Shown piece after piece: positions 55,349 through 63,452 of a stretch of DNA of 64,000 nt. Numbering within the stretch: position 1 is the stretch's first letter; every line of letters starts with the position of its first letter. The translations under genes and the position numbers were made by a program. Under the pieces are notes generated by a model, which made no database searches, was not told the origin of the DNA, and worked only from the letters and a program-made list of their open reading frames with translations. Source of the DNA: Hoeflea sp. Its GTDB lineage: Bacteria; Pseudomonadota; Alphaproteobacteria; Rhizobiales; Rhizobiaceae. The DNA is taken from contig NZ_JAUXOD010000137.1 of the NCBI RefSeq assembly GCF_030682515.1, positions 1-64,000 of the forward strand, in the 5' to 3' direction.

Positions 55349-56926
55349 ATGGCGGATTATGACCACATCATTGTGGGCAGCGGGATCAATGCGCTCGTTG
55401 CCGCTGCAACGCTTTCCAGGAAGGGAAAGCGCGTGCTGGTGCTCGAGCGCGAGGACCGGTTCGGCGGCTGCATGCGCACCGACGACATCACGCTTCCGGG
55501 CTTTCATCACGACGTGATGGCGGCGACCTTCGTTCTGTTCCTCACCTCCCCTGCCCATGCCGCGCTCGGAGCCGATCTGGCGCGGCATGGGCTCGAATTC
55601 TGCCACACGCCGCATCCGACCGCGGTGCTGAGGCCCGACGGCTCGTCGCTGGTGCTGACCACCGACCGGGCGGTCAACATCAAGGCTTTCAATGCCGCGG
55701 CCCCGGGCGACGGCGACCGCCACGGCGCCGATGTGGGCGCGATCGAGGCCGATGCGCCTTTCCTGTTCGCGCTGCTGGGCGGCGAACTCTGGAGCTGGTC
55801 GACCGCCAAACTGCTTGCTGGCCAGGCCTGGAAGCGCGGGGCCCGCGGGCTTGCCGCCTGGATGGGAGAGGCCCTGCGCCCGACCCGCGCCTGGCTCGAA
55901 AGCTCCTATTCCTCCGGTCTCGTCCAGGCGCTGTGGGCGCCCTGGGCGCTGCACACCGGCCTGACCGTCGAATCCGCCTATGGCGCGCAGATGGGCAAGG
56001 TCATCGCCTTTGCGCTCGAGGCCGCCGGCGCGCCGGTGATCAAGGGCGGCGCAAGCCGGGCAGTCGACGCCTTCAGGGCGCTGATCGAGGAGAACGGCGG
56101 CGAGTTGCGCGCGGGCGCCGATGTCGACCGGATCCTCCTTGCCAATGGCCGCGCCTCGGGCGTGCGCCTTGCCGACGGAACCGAGATCAAGGCCGCCCAT
56201 GTCATCTGTTCGGTCGCTCCGGGCCAGCTCCACGGCCGCCTGCTCCGTGACCACCAGAATCCCGCTTCGAGTACCCAGGCCGAAGATCTGCGCCAGTTCC
56301 GCCACGGCCGCGGCAATTTCCAGCTGCACTACGCGATTGACGGCCCGATCCGCTGGAAGACCGCGGGCCTCGAGGACGTGGCGTTGATCCACCTGGCCGA
56401 CAGCATCGATTCCGTCTCGAAGTCCTCGAACGAAGCCGAGCGCGGCCTGCTGCCCGAGACCCCCACCATCTGCGTGGGCCAGCCGCACCGGCTTGACCCG
56501 ACCCGCTGCCCGGACGGCAAGTCGATCCTCTGGCTGCAGATCCCCGATGCGCCGCGCCGGCTCAAGGGTGACGCGGCGGGCGCGATCGAGACAGACGGCG
56601 CCTGGACCGAAGCCGTCCGCGAAGCCTTCGCCGACCGCATCGAGGCGATCCTCGCGCGCCACATCGAGGGCTTCGCCGACAGCGTTCTGGCGCGAAAAGC
56701 CTATTCGCCCGCGGATCTCGAAACCATGAACATCAACCTGGTTGGCGGCGATCCCTATGGCGGATCCTGCGCGCTCGACCAGTTCTTCATCTGGCGTCCG
56801 TTTTCGGGCAGCAGGAACCACGCGACCCAGATCGAGAACCTGCACCACATCGGCGCCTCGACCCATCCCGGCCCGGGCCTGGGCGGCGGGTCGGGCTTCC
56901 TGCTGGCCAGGAGGCTGGGCGGATGA
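55349..56926 (+). CDS. FAD-dependent oxidoreductase of the phytoene desaturase/PYROXD2 type (paralogue B)
   Basis: The 525-residue protein begins with DHIIVGSGINALVAAATLSR followed by VLEREDRFGGCMRTDD and ends with LHHIGASTHPGPGLGGGSGF, the same N- and C-terminal FAD contacts as the paralogue at 52816-54390, and has AAGAPVIKGGASRAVDAFRA in the centre. It lies 27 bp after the cyclase gene and overlaps the MarR gene by 4 bp. Two related flavoproteins flanking one promoter region suggest successive oxidations of one substrate, or the two halves of a heteromeric enzyme. Confidence 0.88.
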   Translation: MADYDHIIVGSGINALVAAATLSRKGKRVLVLEREDRFGGCMRTDDITLPGFHHDVMAATFVLFLTSPAHAALGADLARHGLEFCHTPHPTAVLRPDGSSLVLTTDRAVNIKAFNAAAPGDGDRHGADVGAIEADAPFLFALLGGELWSWSTAKLLAGQAWKRGARGLAAWMGEALRPTRAWLESSYSSGLVQALWAPWALHTGLTVESAYGAQMGKVIAFALEAAGAPVIKGGASRAVDAFRALIEENGGELRAGADVDRILLANGRASGVRLADGTEIKAAHVICSVAPGQLHGRLLRDHQNPASSTQAEDLRQFRHGRGNFQLHYAIDGPIRWKTAGLEDVALIHLADSIDSVSKSSNEAERGLLPETPTICVGQPHRLDPTRCPDGKSILWLQIPDAPRRLKGDAAGAIETDGAWTEAVREAFADRIEAILARHIEGFADSVLARKAYSPADLETMNINLVGGDPYGGSCALDQFFIWRPFSGSRNHATQIENLHHIGASTHPGPGLGGGSGFLLARRLGG

Positions 56927-57414
56927 ACGACATCAAGCCGCCCGCCACGGACCGATCGGAGCCCTTCCAGCGGCTGGGCGAGATCGGCCTGTCGAACTTC
57001 GCCCCCTATCTCATGAACCGGCTGATGGGCCGCTACAACGCCGATCTCAGGCAGGAGATGGCCGGCCTCGGCCTCACCACGCCGAAGATGCGCACGCTCG
57101 CGGTGCTGTCGGTGATCGACGCGCTGCCGATCTCCGAACTGGCCGTCTACGCAGTGGTCGAGCAGTCGACACTCAGCCGTGCGCTCGAACAGCTCGCGAC
57201 CGACGGCCTCGTCCGTCGCGAGCCCGACGCCAATGACAGCCGCGTCACCCGCGTCGTCATCACCGATACCGGCCGCGCGGCCTTCGACCAGTTGTGGCCG
57301 ACCATGGCGCGGATCTATTCGCAGATGTTCAACGGCATCCCGGATGAGGAACGCGCCGCCTTCGTCGAGACGCTCAGGAAAATGCTCCACAACATCCGCA
57401 AGCACGACTTCTAA
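56923..57414 (+). CDS. MarR family transcriptional regulator of the divergent catabolic locus
   Basis: The 163-residue protein overlaps the FAD oxidoreductase stop (ATGA). Its winged helix-turn-helix is seen in GLTTPKMRTLAVLSVIDALP, LAVYAVVEQSTLSRALEQLA (recognition helix) and REPDANDSRVTRVVITDTG (wing). It probably binds the 54391-54529 region and perhaps the AT-rich gap after its own gene. The effector is likely the substrate or first intermediate of the pathway. Confidence 0.93.
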   Translation: MNDIKPPATDRSEPFQRLGEIGLSNFAPYLMNRLMGRYNADLRQEMAGLGLTTPKMRTLAVLSVIDALPISELAVYAVVEQSTLSRALEQLATDGLVRREPDANDSRVTRVVITDTGRAAFDQLWPTMARIYSQMFNGIPDEERAAFVETLRKMLHNIRKHDF

Positions 57415-57475
57415 GCCTCTGATTAAATGAAAAATAATACACGTGAACCCCGAATTTCAACCTGAGGACAAGACC

Positions 57476-58072
57476 ATGAAGCATCTCCTTCTCGCCGCAA
57501 CCGCATGTGCCATGGCCCTCGGGGTCGCGGGCGTTCACGCCGACACGCTTCCGGGCGTCAAGGGCATCAATCACATCGGGCTCACGGTTCCCGACATCGC
57601 CGAGGCCGAGGCCTTCTTCACCGATGTCCTGGGGTGCGAGAAGGCAACCTCGTTCGGTCCCTTCCGCGACGACACGGGCACCTTCATGCAGGACCTGCTC
57701 GACGTCGATCCGCGCGCGGTGGTCAACCAGATCACGCTGATGCGCTGCGGCTTCGGCAGCAACATCGAGCTGTTCTCCTACGACGCGCCTGGCCAGGAAA
57801 CCGTCCGGCCGAAGAACAGCGATATCGGCGGCCACCACATCGCCTTCTATGTCGAAGACATCGACGCGGCTGCCACCTATTTCAAGGACAAGGGCATCCG
57901 CACGCTGATGGGCCCCTTCCCGGTCAATGAAGGGCCGGCCGCGGGCCAGGCGATCATCTATTTCTTCGCGCCCTGGGGCCTGCAGATGGAGGCCATCTCC
58001 TTCCCCACCGGCATGGCTTACGAGAAAGACGGCGGACCGGTTCTCTGGTCCAACACCGACCCGGCCAAGTAG
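57476..58072 (+). CDS. Secreted VOC-family (glyoxalase-like) protein
   Basis: I start at ATG 57476 after TGAGGACAAGACC, giving 198 residues. The first 22 residues (MKHLLLAATACAMALGVAGV plus HA) are a signal peptide cleaved before DTLPG, so the protein is periplasmic, unusual for the VOC superfamily. The mature part has two beta-alpha-beta modules: INHIGLTVPDIAEAEAFFTD and HHIAFYVEDIDAAATYFKDK, with His in each and Glu (QMEAI) as likely metal ligands. A periplasmic dioxygenase, hydrolase or isomerase acting before uptake, or a binding protein, is possible. It lies 61 bp after the MarR gene and 32 bp before the iorA-like gene. Confidence 0.87.
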   Translation: MKHLLLAATACAMALGVAGVHADTLPGVKGINHIGLTVPDIAEAEAFFTDVLGCEKATSFGPFRDDTGTFMQDLLDVDPRAVVNQITLMRCGFGSNIELFSYDAPGQETVRPKNSDIGGHHIAFYVEDIDAAATYFKDKGIRTLMGPFPVNEGPAAGQAIIYFFAPWGLQMEAISFPTGMAYEKDGGPVLWSNTDPAK

Positions 58073-58104
58073 GACCGGATCAAGGCAAGCAACAGAGGTG
58101 CACC

Positions 58105-60252
58105 ATGGCTGAACGCTCATTCGCCAAGGAAGTCCGGAAGCTCAAGCTCGGTGAAGGCGACACCTTCACCGGCGAGGGCATTCTGGCATTGACGAAGGCG
58201 CTTCTGGAAGCGGGCGTCGGCTATGTCGGCGGCTACCAGGGCGCACCCATCAGCCATCTGATGGACGTACTCGCCGACGCCGAGGAGATCCTGACCGAAC
58301 TTGGCGTGCGCTACGAGGCCAATGCGTCCGAAGCCGCCGCGGCAGCGATGCTCGCGGCCTCGGTGCATTACCCGATCCGCGGTGCGGTCACCTTCAAGGG
58401 ACCGGTCGGCGTCAACGTGGCCTCCGACGCGCTTGCCAACCTGTCGTCCTCGGGCGTCACCGGCGGCGCGCTCGTGATCATCGGCGAGGATTACGGCGAA
58501 GGCTCCTCGATCATGCAGGAGCGCAGCCATGCCTTTGCGATGAAGTCGCAGATGTGGCTGCTCGATCCCCGGCCCAACCTGCCCTCCATCGTCAAGTCCG
58601 TGCACCAGGGTTTTGAGCTCTCGGAAGCCAGCAACACGCCGGTGATGCTGATGGTCCGGATCCGCTCCTGTCACGTCACCGGCAGCTTCGCGGCGAAGGA
58701 CAACAAGCGCCCGCCGTTTACCGTCAGGGACGCACTCGCCAATCCGCGCAGCGACTACGCGCGCGTCGTGCTGCCGCCGATGTCCTATCTGCAGGAACAC
58801 GACAAGATCAACAACCGCTGGCCGGCGGCGCTTACCTACATTCGCGAGCACAAGCTCAACGAGGTCTTCGGGCCGAGCGAGGCCCCGGTCGGCATCGTGC
58901 TTCAGGGCGGCATGTACAATGGCGTGATCCGGGCGCTGCAGCGATTGGGCCTCGCCGACATCCACGGCGACACCGAGATCCCGCTCTACGTGCTCAACGT
59001 CACCTACCCGCTTGTCCCCGACGAGTTCTTCGCGTTCTGCGAAGGCAAGTCTGCGGTGCTGGTGGTCGAGGAAGGCCAGCCGGAATTCATCGAGCAGTCG
59101 CTCGGACTGGCGCTCTACAAGGCCGGAAGCTCGATTGCGCTTCACGGCAAGGACATGCTGCCGATGGCGGGCGAATACACCGGCCAGGTCATGCTCGACG
59201 GCCTCGAGGCGTTCCTGAAGAAGGCCGCGCCCGAGCTGCTGCCTGCCCGGCTGCGCGCCCCCAATTCCGATCACAAGCCGGCGCTGCCGGACCTGTCCAG
59301 GACCGTGCCGATGCGCCCGCCGGGCTTCTGCACCGGCTGTCCGGAGCGGCCGATTTTTGCCGCCATCAAACTGACCGAGATGGAACGCGGCAGGCACCAG
59401 ATCGCGGGCGACATCGGCTGCCACCTGTTTGCCACCCTGCCCCCATTCGAGATCGGCGGCTCGACCATGGGCTACGGCCTGGGGCCGGCATCGAACGCCG
59501 CCTTCGACGGCGGCGGCGACAAGCGCTCGATCTCGATCCTGGGCGATGGCGGCTTCTGGCACAACGGCCTGTCGTCCTCGATCGGCAACGCGGTCTACAA
59601 CAAGTCCGACGGCGTCATCGTCATCGTCGACAATTTCTATTCCGCCGCCACCGGCGGCCAGGACATCCTCTCCTCGCGCGCCGACAATGCGTCCAAGGCC
59701 ACCGGCCACCCGATCGCCGACGCGGTCAAGGGCGTGGGCGTCAAGTGGGTCCGCCAGCTCGACCGCACCTATGATGTGCCGAAGATGCGCGAGATCCTGA
59801 ACGAGGCGCTGACCACCGATCATGTCGGCCCCAAGGTCATCATCGCCTCGTCGGAATGCATGCTCAACAAGCAGCGCCGCGAGAAGCCGCTGATGGCCAA
59901 GGCGATCAAGGAAGGCAGGCGGGTCGAAAAGCCGCGCTTCGGCGTCGACGAGGACATCTGCACCGGCGACCACGCCTGCATCCGCCTTTCGGGGTGCCCG
60001 TCGCTTTCCTTGAAGAAGCTCGACGATCCGCTCCGCGACGATCCGGTCGCCAGCATCGACCAGAGCTGCGTCGGCTGCGGCAATTGCGGCGAGGTGGCCG
60101 ACGCGGCCGTACTCTGCCCGTCCTTCTACCGCGCCGACGTGGTGCACAATCCCGGCTGGGCCGAGCGCAAGTTCGGCGCGCTGAGGCACCGCATCATCAC
60201 CTGGTTGCAGACCCGCCGCTCCAGCGGCCGCCTTGAATTCGTCCGGACCTGA
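58105..60252 (+). CDS. Indolepyruvate ferredoxin oxidoreductase alpha-like subunit
   Basis: The 715-residue protein has an N-terminal pyrimidine-binding region (ITEGILALTKALLEAG-like start, YVGGYQGAPISHLMDVLADA, YEANASEAAAAAMLAASVHY), the IorA marker PGFCTGCPERPIFAAIK near residue 407, and a ThDP motif (SILGDGGFWHNGLSSSIGNA with VIVDN) near residue 480. The C-terminus carries iron-sulfur ligands CTGDHACIRLSGCPS and CVGCGNCGEVADAAVLCP near residues 618 and 654. Such enzymes convert aryl-pyruvates to aryl-acetyl-CoA and CO2, passing electrons to ferredoxin. It forms the complex with the following gene. Confidence 0.92.
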   Translation: MAERSFAKEVRKLKLGEGDTFTGEGILALTKALLEAGVGYVGGYQGAPISHLMDVLADAEEILTELGVRYEANASEAAAAAMLAASVHYPIRGAVTFKGPVGVNVASDALANLSSSGVTGGALVIIGEDYGEGSSIMQERSHAFAMKSQMWLLDPRPNLPSIVKSVHQGFELSEASNTPVMLMVRIRSCHVTGSFAAKDNKRPPFTVRDALANPRSDYARVVLPPMSYLQEHDKINNRWPAALTYIREHKLNEVFGPSEAPVGIVLQGGMYNGVIRALQRLGLADIHGDTEIPLYVLNVTYPLVPDEFFAFCEGKSAVLVVEEGQPEFIEQSLGLALYKAGSSIALHGKDMLPMAGEYTGQVMLDGLEAFLKKAAPELLPARLRAPNSDHKPALPDLSRTVPMRPPGFCTGCPERPIFAAIKLTEMERGRHQIAGDIGCHLFATLPPFEIGGSTMGYGLGPASNAAFDGGGDKRSISILGDGGFWHNGLSSSIGNAVYNKSDGVIVIVDNFYSAATGGQDILSSRADNASKATGHPIADAVKGVGVKWVRQLDRTYDVPKMREILNEALTTDHVGPKVIIASSECMLNKQRREKPLMAKAIKEGRRVEKPRFGVDEDICTGDHACIRLSGCPSLSLKKLDDPLRDDPVASIDQSCVGCGNCGEVADAAVLCPSFYRADVVHNPGWAERKFGALRHRIITWLQTRRSSGRLEFVRT

Positions 60253-60255
60253 AGA

Positions 60256-61836
60256 ATGGCAAGCATGACCCACTCCGCCTTCACCCCCAAGCCTCAGGAT
60301 CCGGCGCTTGACCAGATCATCAAGCTCGCCATCATGGCAGTCGGCGGCCAGGGCGGCGGCGTGCTCACCAACTGGGTCGAGGACTGCGCCCGTTCCAACG
60401 GCTACGCCGTGCAGGCCACCTCCGTGGCCGGCGTCGCCCAGCGCACCGGCGCCACGATCTACTACATGGAAATGGCGCCCCTGCGGGATCGCGCGCCGGT
60501 GTTCTCGCTGCTGCCGGCGGCGGGCGATGTCGACATCCTGGTGGCGGCCGAGATGATGGAGGCCGGACGCGCCATCATGCGCGGCTTCGTCACCCCCGAC
60601 CGCACCACGCTGATCGCCTCCTCCCACCGGGCGCTGGCGGTGTCCGAAAAGATGGTCCCCGGAGATGGCATCGCCGATTCCCAGGAAGTCATCGCGGCCG
60701 CCGAAATCGCCGCCCGGCGCTTCATCGCCTTCGACATGGAGAAGATGGCGATCGATGCCGGCTCGATGATCTCGGCAAGCCTGTTCGGCGCGCTCGCCGG
60801 CTCCGGCGCGCTGCCCTTCGACCGGTCGAGTTTCGAGGCCGCCATCAAGGCCTCGGGGCGCGGCGTCGAGGCAAGCCTCAGGGCCTTTGCCGCGGGCTTC
60901 GAGGCCGCGGCCAACGGCACGGTCGAAACGCCGCGCTCAGGGCGGATCAAAACCGTGGCCGGCGCGCCCTCGGGCCCCAAACCGCTTGTCGACCGCTGGA
61001 ATGCCCTTGCCGCGCGCGCGACGGCCCTGCCCGACCCCGTGCGCGACATGGCGCTCACAGGCTTGCGCGCGGTGGTCGATTTCCAGGACCTTGACTACGG
61101 CCGCGACTACCTCGACCGGGTCGAAAAGGTGCTGGCGGAAGACGATCCGGCCAAGGGCCATGAACTGACGCTCGAGGCCGCCAAATACATCGCCAAGGCG
61201 ATGGCCTATGACGATGTCTTCCGCGTGGCCGACCTCAAGACCCGCGGCAGCCGCTTTGCCCGCGTGCGCGGCGAGATTGCCCCGGCCAAGGGCGCGCAGA
61301 TGAAACTCACCGAATTCATGCACCCGCGCGCCGAAGAGGTGGTCGGCATGATGCCAGCGCGTCTCGGCCGCAGGCTTTCGGCGAGCGAACGCGCCATGCG
61401 GCTGATCGACCGGCTGGTCAACAAGGGCCGCCGGTTGCGCACCGACCGGCTTTTGCCTTTCGCCCAGCTCTACGTGCTGGGCGGCCTGCGCAAGTATCGG
61501 CGCGGCACGCTACGCCATGCCATCGAGACGCAGCATCTGGAAGACTGGCTTGCCCAGGCGCTTGCCTATCGCCGGATCGACTACGCGCTGGGCGTCGAAA
61601 CCCTGCGCAACCGCCGCCTGGTCAAGGGCTACTCCGATACCCATGCGCGCGGCCTGTCCAAGTTCGACCGCGTGATGGACGGCGTGGCGCTTCTGGCCGG
61701 CCGCGACGACGCCGCCCACTGGTGCCGGCTGTTGCGCGAGGCGGCGCTTGCCGACGAGAAGGGCGAGCAGCTGGAAGGCGCGCTCAAGACCGTCCGCTCC
61801 TTTGCGAGCCAGGCCGAGACAGCCCTTCCGAACTGA
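60256..61836 (+). CDS. Indolepyruvate oxidoreductase beta-like subunit with C-terminal extension
   Basis: The 526-residue protein starts three bases after the alpha subunit stop. Residues 15-220 are the gamma/beta-type domain of 2-oxoacid oxidoreductases (LAIMAVGGQGGGVLTNWVED, VQATSVAGVAQRTGATIYYM). The remaining 300 residues form a helical extension (region of DUF6537 type) with RGEIAPAKGAQMKLTEFMHP, found in the proteobacterial version and absent from the archaeal IorB of about 200 residues. The extension may handle electron transfer or assembly. It ends the rightward operon. Confidence 0.92.
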   Translation: MASMTHSAFTPKPQDPALDQIIKLAIMAVGGQGGGVLTNWVEDCARSNGYAVQATSVAGVAQRTGATIYYMEMAPLRDRAPVFSLLPAAGDVDILVAAEMMEAGRAIMRGFVTPDRTTLIASSHRALAVSEKMVPGDGIADSQEVIAAAEIAARRFIAFDMEKMAIDAGSMISASLFGALAGSGALPFDRSSFEAAIKASGRGVEASLRAFAAGFEAAANGTVETPRSGRIKTVAGAPSGPKPLVDRWNALAARATALPDPVRDMALTGLRAVVDFQDLDYGRDYLDRVEKVLAEDDPAKGHELTLEAAKYIAKAMAYDDVFRVADLKTRGSRFARVRGEIAPAKGAQMKLTEFMHPRAEEVVGMMPARLGRRLSASERAMRLIDRLVNKGRRLRTDRLLPFAQLYVLGGLRKYRRGTLRHAIETQHLEDWLAQALAYRRIDYALGVETLRNRRLVKGYSDTHARGLSKFDRVMDGVALLAGRDDAAHWCRLLREAALADEKGEQLEGALKTVRSFASQAETALPN

Positions 61837-61954
61837 GATCTCCGTCCTGAAATGGTCGTGATCTGAACAGGCGTGCCCCGGCATCCGTGGTAGGGAACGG
61901 TCCTTCGGCGGGTTTGCCGTCTGTGACATCATGATTTTGGAGAAGAGATCCTGC

Positions 61955-62869
61955 ATGAGCCGCAAATTGCCCCCGCTGAACTGGCTTCGCGCCTTCGAGG
62001 CGTCGGCCAGGAGCCAGAGCTTCACCCAGGCCGCCGCCGAGCTCAACCTGACCCAGGCGGCGGTTTCCAAACAGGTCAAGCTACTGGAGCACTACCTGAG
62101 CGAACAGCTGTTCATCCGCAACCCGCGTAGCCTCGAGCTGACCAAGACCGGCGAGGCCTATCTGCCGAAGGTCCGCGATTGCTTTGACCGGCTTGCCGCG
62201 GGAACGAATGAAGTATTCGGCCGCCGTCGCAGCGAGATGCTGACGATCCGCTGCATGGTCGGATTTTCGATCAACTGGCTGGCGCCCCGCCTGCCCCGCT
62301 TCATGGCGCGCCATCCTGGAGTGGCTATAAGGATCATTTCCAGCGTCTGGGGCGATGAATTCGACAAGGAGAATTTCGATTTCGACATCCGCTACGGCGC
62401 CGGCAGATGGCCGGGCCTGACCGCGCAGCGCCTGACCTGGGAAACGATCACGCCGGTCTGCAGCCCCGCGCTCCTGCACGGCGAGAACGCCATTCGCAAA
62501 CCCGAGGACCTGGTGAACCACGCGCTCCTGCACGTGCTCGGCTACGAGGAAGGCTGGGGGCTCTGGCTCAGGGCCGCCGGGGTCAGCGCCGACGTCGACC
62601 GGGGTCGCGGCCTGCACTTCGACACCTCGCTGATTGCCTTCGAGGTGGCCGCCAAGGGCGGAGGCATCGCGCTCGGCCGCTCGTCCATGACCGGCGAGGA
62701 CATTGCGTCTGGCCGCCTTGTCATGCCATTCGATCTGTCGGTGCCGAACGATGAAGCCTTCCACCTGATCACGCCGCCCGCGGACGACGTCCATCCCGAT
62801 GCGCGGCACTTCCGCGATTGGCTGCTCGAGGAATCCGACCTTGCATTCGGGGCTCTCCGGCATACATAG
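61955..62869 (+). CDS. LysR family transcriptional regulator (GcvA-like)
   Basis: The start ATG 61955 follows GGAGAAGAGATCCTGC, giving 304 residues. The N-terminal helix-turn-helix is LNWLRAFEASARSQSFTQAA with AELNLTQAAVSKQVKLLE, typical of the GcvA/AmpR branch, and the effector domain starts with LTIRCMVGFSINWLAPRLPR. It follows the oxidoreductase beta gene by 118 bp on the same strand. It may control the rightward operon, its own gene or the following PACE-type gene; unlike most LysR genes it is not divergent from a target. Confidence 0.94.
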   Translation: MSRKLPPLNWLRAFEASARSQSFTQAAAELNLTQAAVSKQVKLLEHYLSEQLFIRNPRSLELTKTGEAYLPKVRDCFDRLAAGTNEVFGRRRSEMLTIRCMVGFSINWLAPRLPRFMARHPGVAIRIISSVWGDEFDKENFDFDIRYGAGRWPGLTAQRLTWETITPVCSPALLHGENAIRKPEDLVNHALLHVLGYEEGWGLWLRAAGVSADVDRGRGLHFDTSLIAFEVAAKGGGIALGRSSMTGEDIASGRLVMPFDLSVPNDEAFHLITPPADDVHPDARHFRDWLLEESDLAFGALRHT

Positions 62870-62943
62870 ACGGATCTAGCGAGGACGACCTCCCCATATG
62901 GGACGAACAGCCGGGACGGCCCGGCATCTATCTGGGGACCTCC

Positions 62944-63378
62944 ATGCGAGACACCAAAGACAGAATCCGCCACGCGCTGAGCTTTGAAATCATTGCGCTT
63001 GCCCTTGTCACGCCGCTCGGCGCCTGGGCTTTCGACATGCCCGCCGGCCATGTCGGCGTTGTCGCCGTGGTCGGCGCCACGATCGCCACCGGCTGGAACT
63101 ATCTCTACAATCTGATCTTCGACCATGCCATGCTGAGGATCGCCGGGCATGTCCGCAAAACGATTCCGCTCCGGATCCTCCATGCGTGCCTTTTCGAAGG
63201 CGGACTGCTTGTGATCCTGCTGCCGTTCATCGCCTGGTATCTCGGCGTGAGCCTCGTCGAGGCTTTCGTGATGGACCTGGCCTTTGCGGCCTTCTACCTG
63301 GTCTACGCCTTCGTCTTCAACTGGGCCTACGACCTGGTCTTTCCCGTGCCGGAAGCGCCGGCTGCCCAGACCCGGTAG
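62944..63378 (+). CDS. PACE-family efflux protein (AceI-like)
   Basis: I choose ATG 62944 (MRDTKDRIRHALSFE), giving 144 residues. It has four membrane helices arranged as two repeats of the bacterial transmembrane pair: FEIIALALVTPLGAWAFDMP with TIATGWNYLYNLIFDHAML, and FEGGLLVILLPFIAWYLGVS with VMDLAFAAFYLVYAFVFNW. The conserved Glu in the first helix and the WNxxYNxxFD motif are those of the proteobacterial antimicrobial compound efflux family, which exports chlorhexidine, acriflavine and short diamines. It lies 74 bp after the LysR gene. A strong terminator follows. Confidence 0.9.
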   Translation: MRDTKDRIRHALSFEIIALALVTPLGAWAFDMPAGHVGVVAVVGATIATGWNYLYNLIFDHAMLRIAGHVRKTIPLRILHACLFEGGLLVILLPFIAWYLGVSLVEAFVMDLAFAAFYLVYAFVFNWAYDLVFPVPEAPAAQTR

Positions 63379-63400
63379 CCCTTCGCTGGAGTTAGAAAGC

Positions 63401-63432
63401 GGAAAGGCCGCGGATCGCTCCGCGGCCTTTCC
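63401..63432. terminator. Bidirectional hairpin terminator
   Basis: A perfect 14-bp stem (GGAAAGGCCGCGGA with its complement) with a TCGC loop lies between the convergent PACE-type and binding-protein genes. The arms provide AAAGG and CCTTT ends, and each side has short T-rich flanks, so it probably serves both genes. Confidence 0.85.
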
Positions 63433-63452
63433 TGTTCCGGTCAATCCTCAGA

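Noticed and set aside
54563-56866. 767-residue minus-strand ORF
   Set aside because: It is a shadow of the cyclase-family and FAD oxidoreductase genes, both of which have strong motifs and ribosome binding sites.
58117-60627. 836-residue ORF on the minus strand
   Set aside because: It lies opposite the IorA-like gene, is His/Arg/Gly-rich without domains, and exists because GC-rich genes leave open antisense frames.
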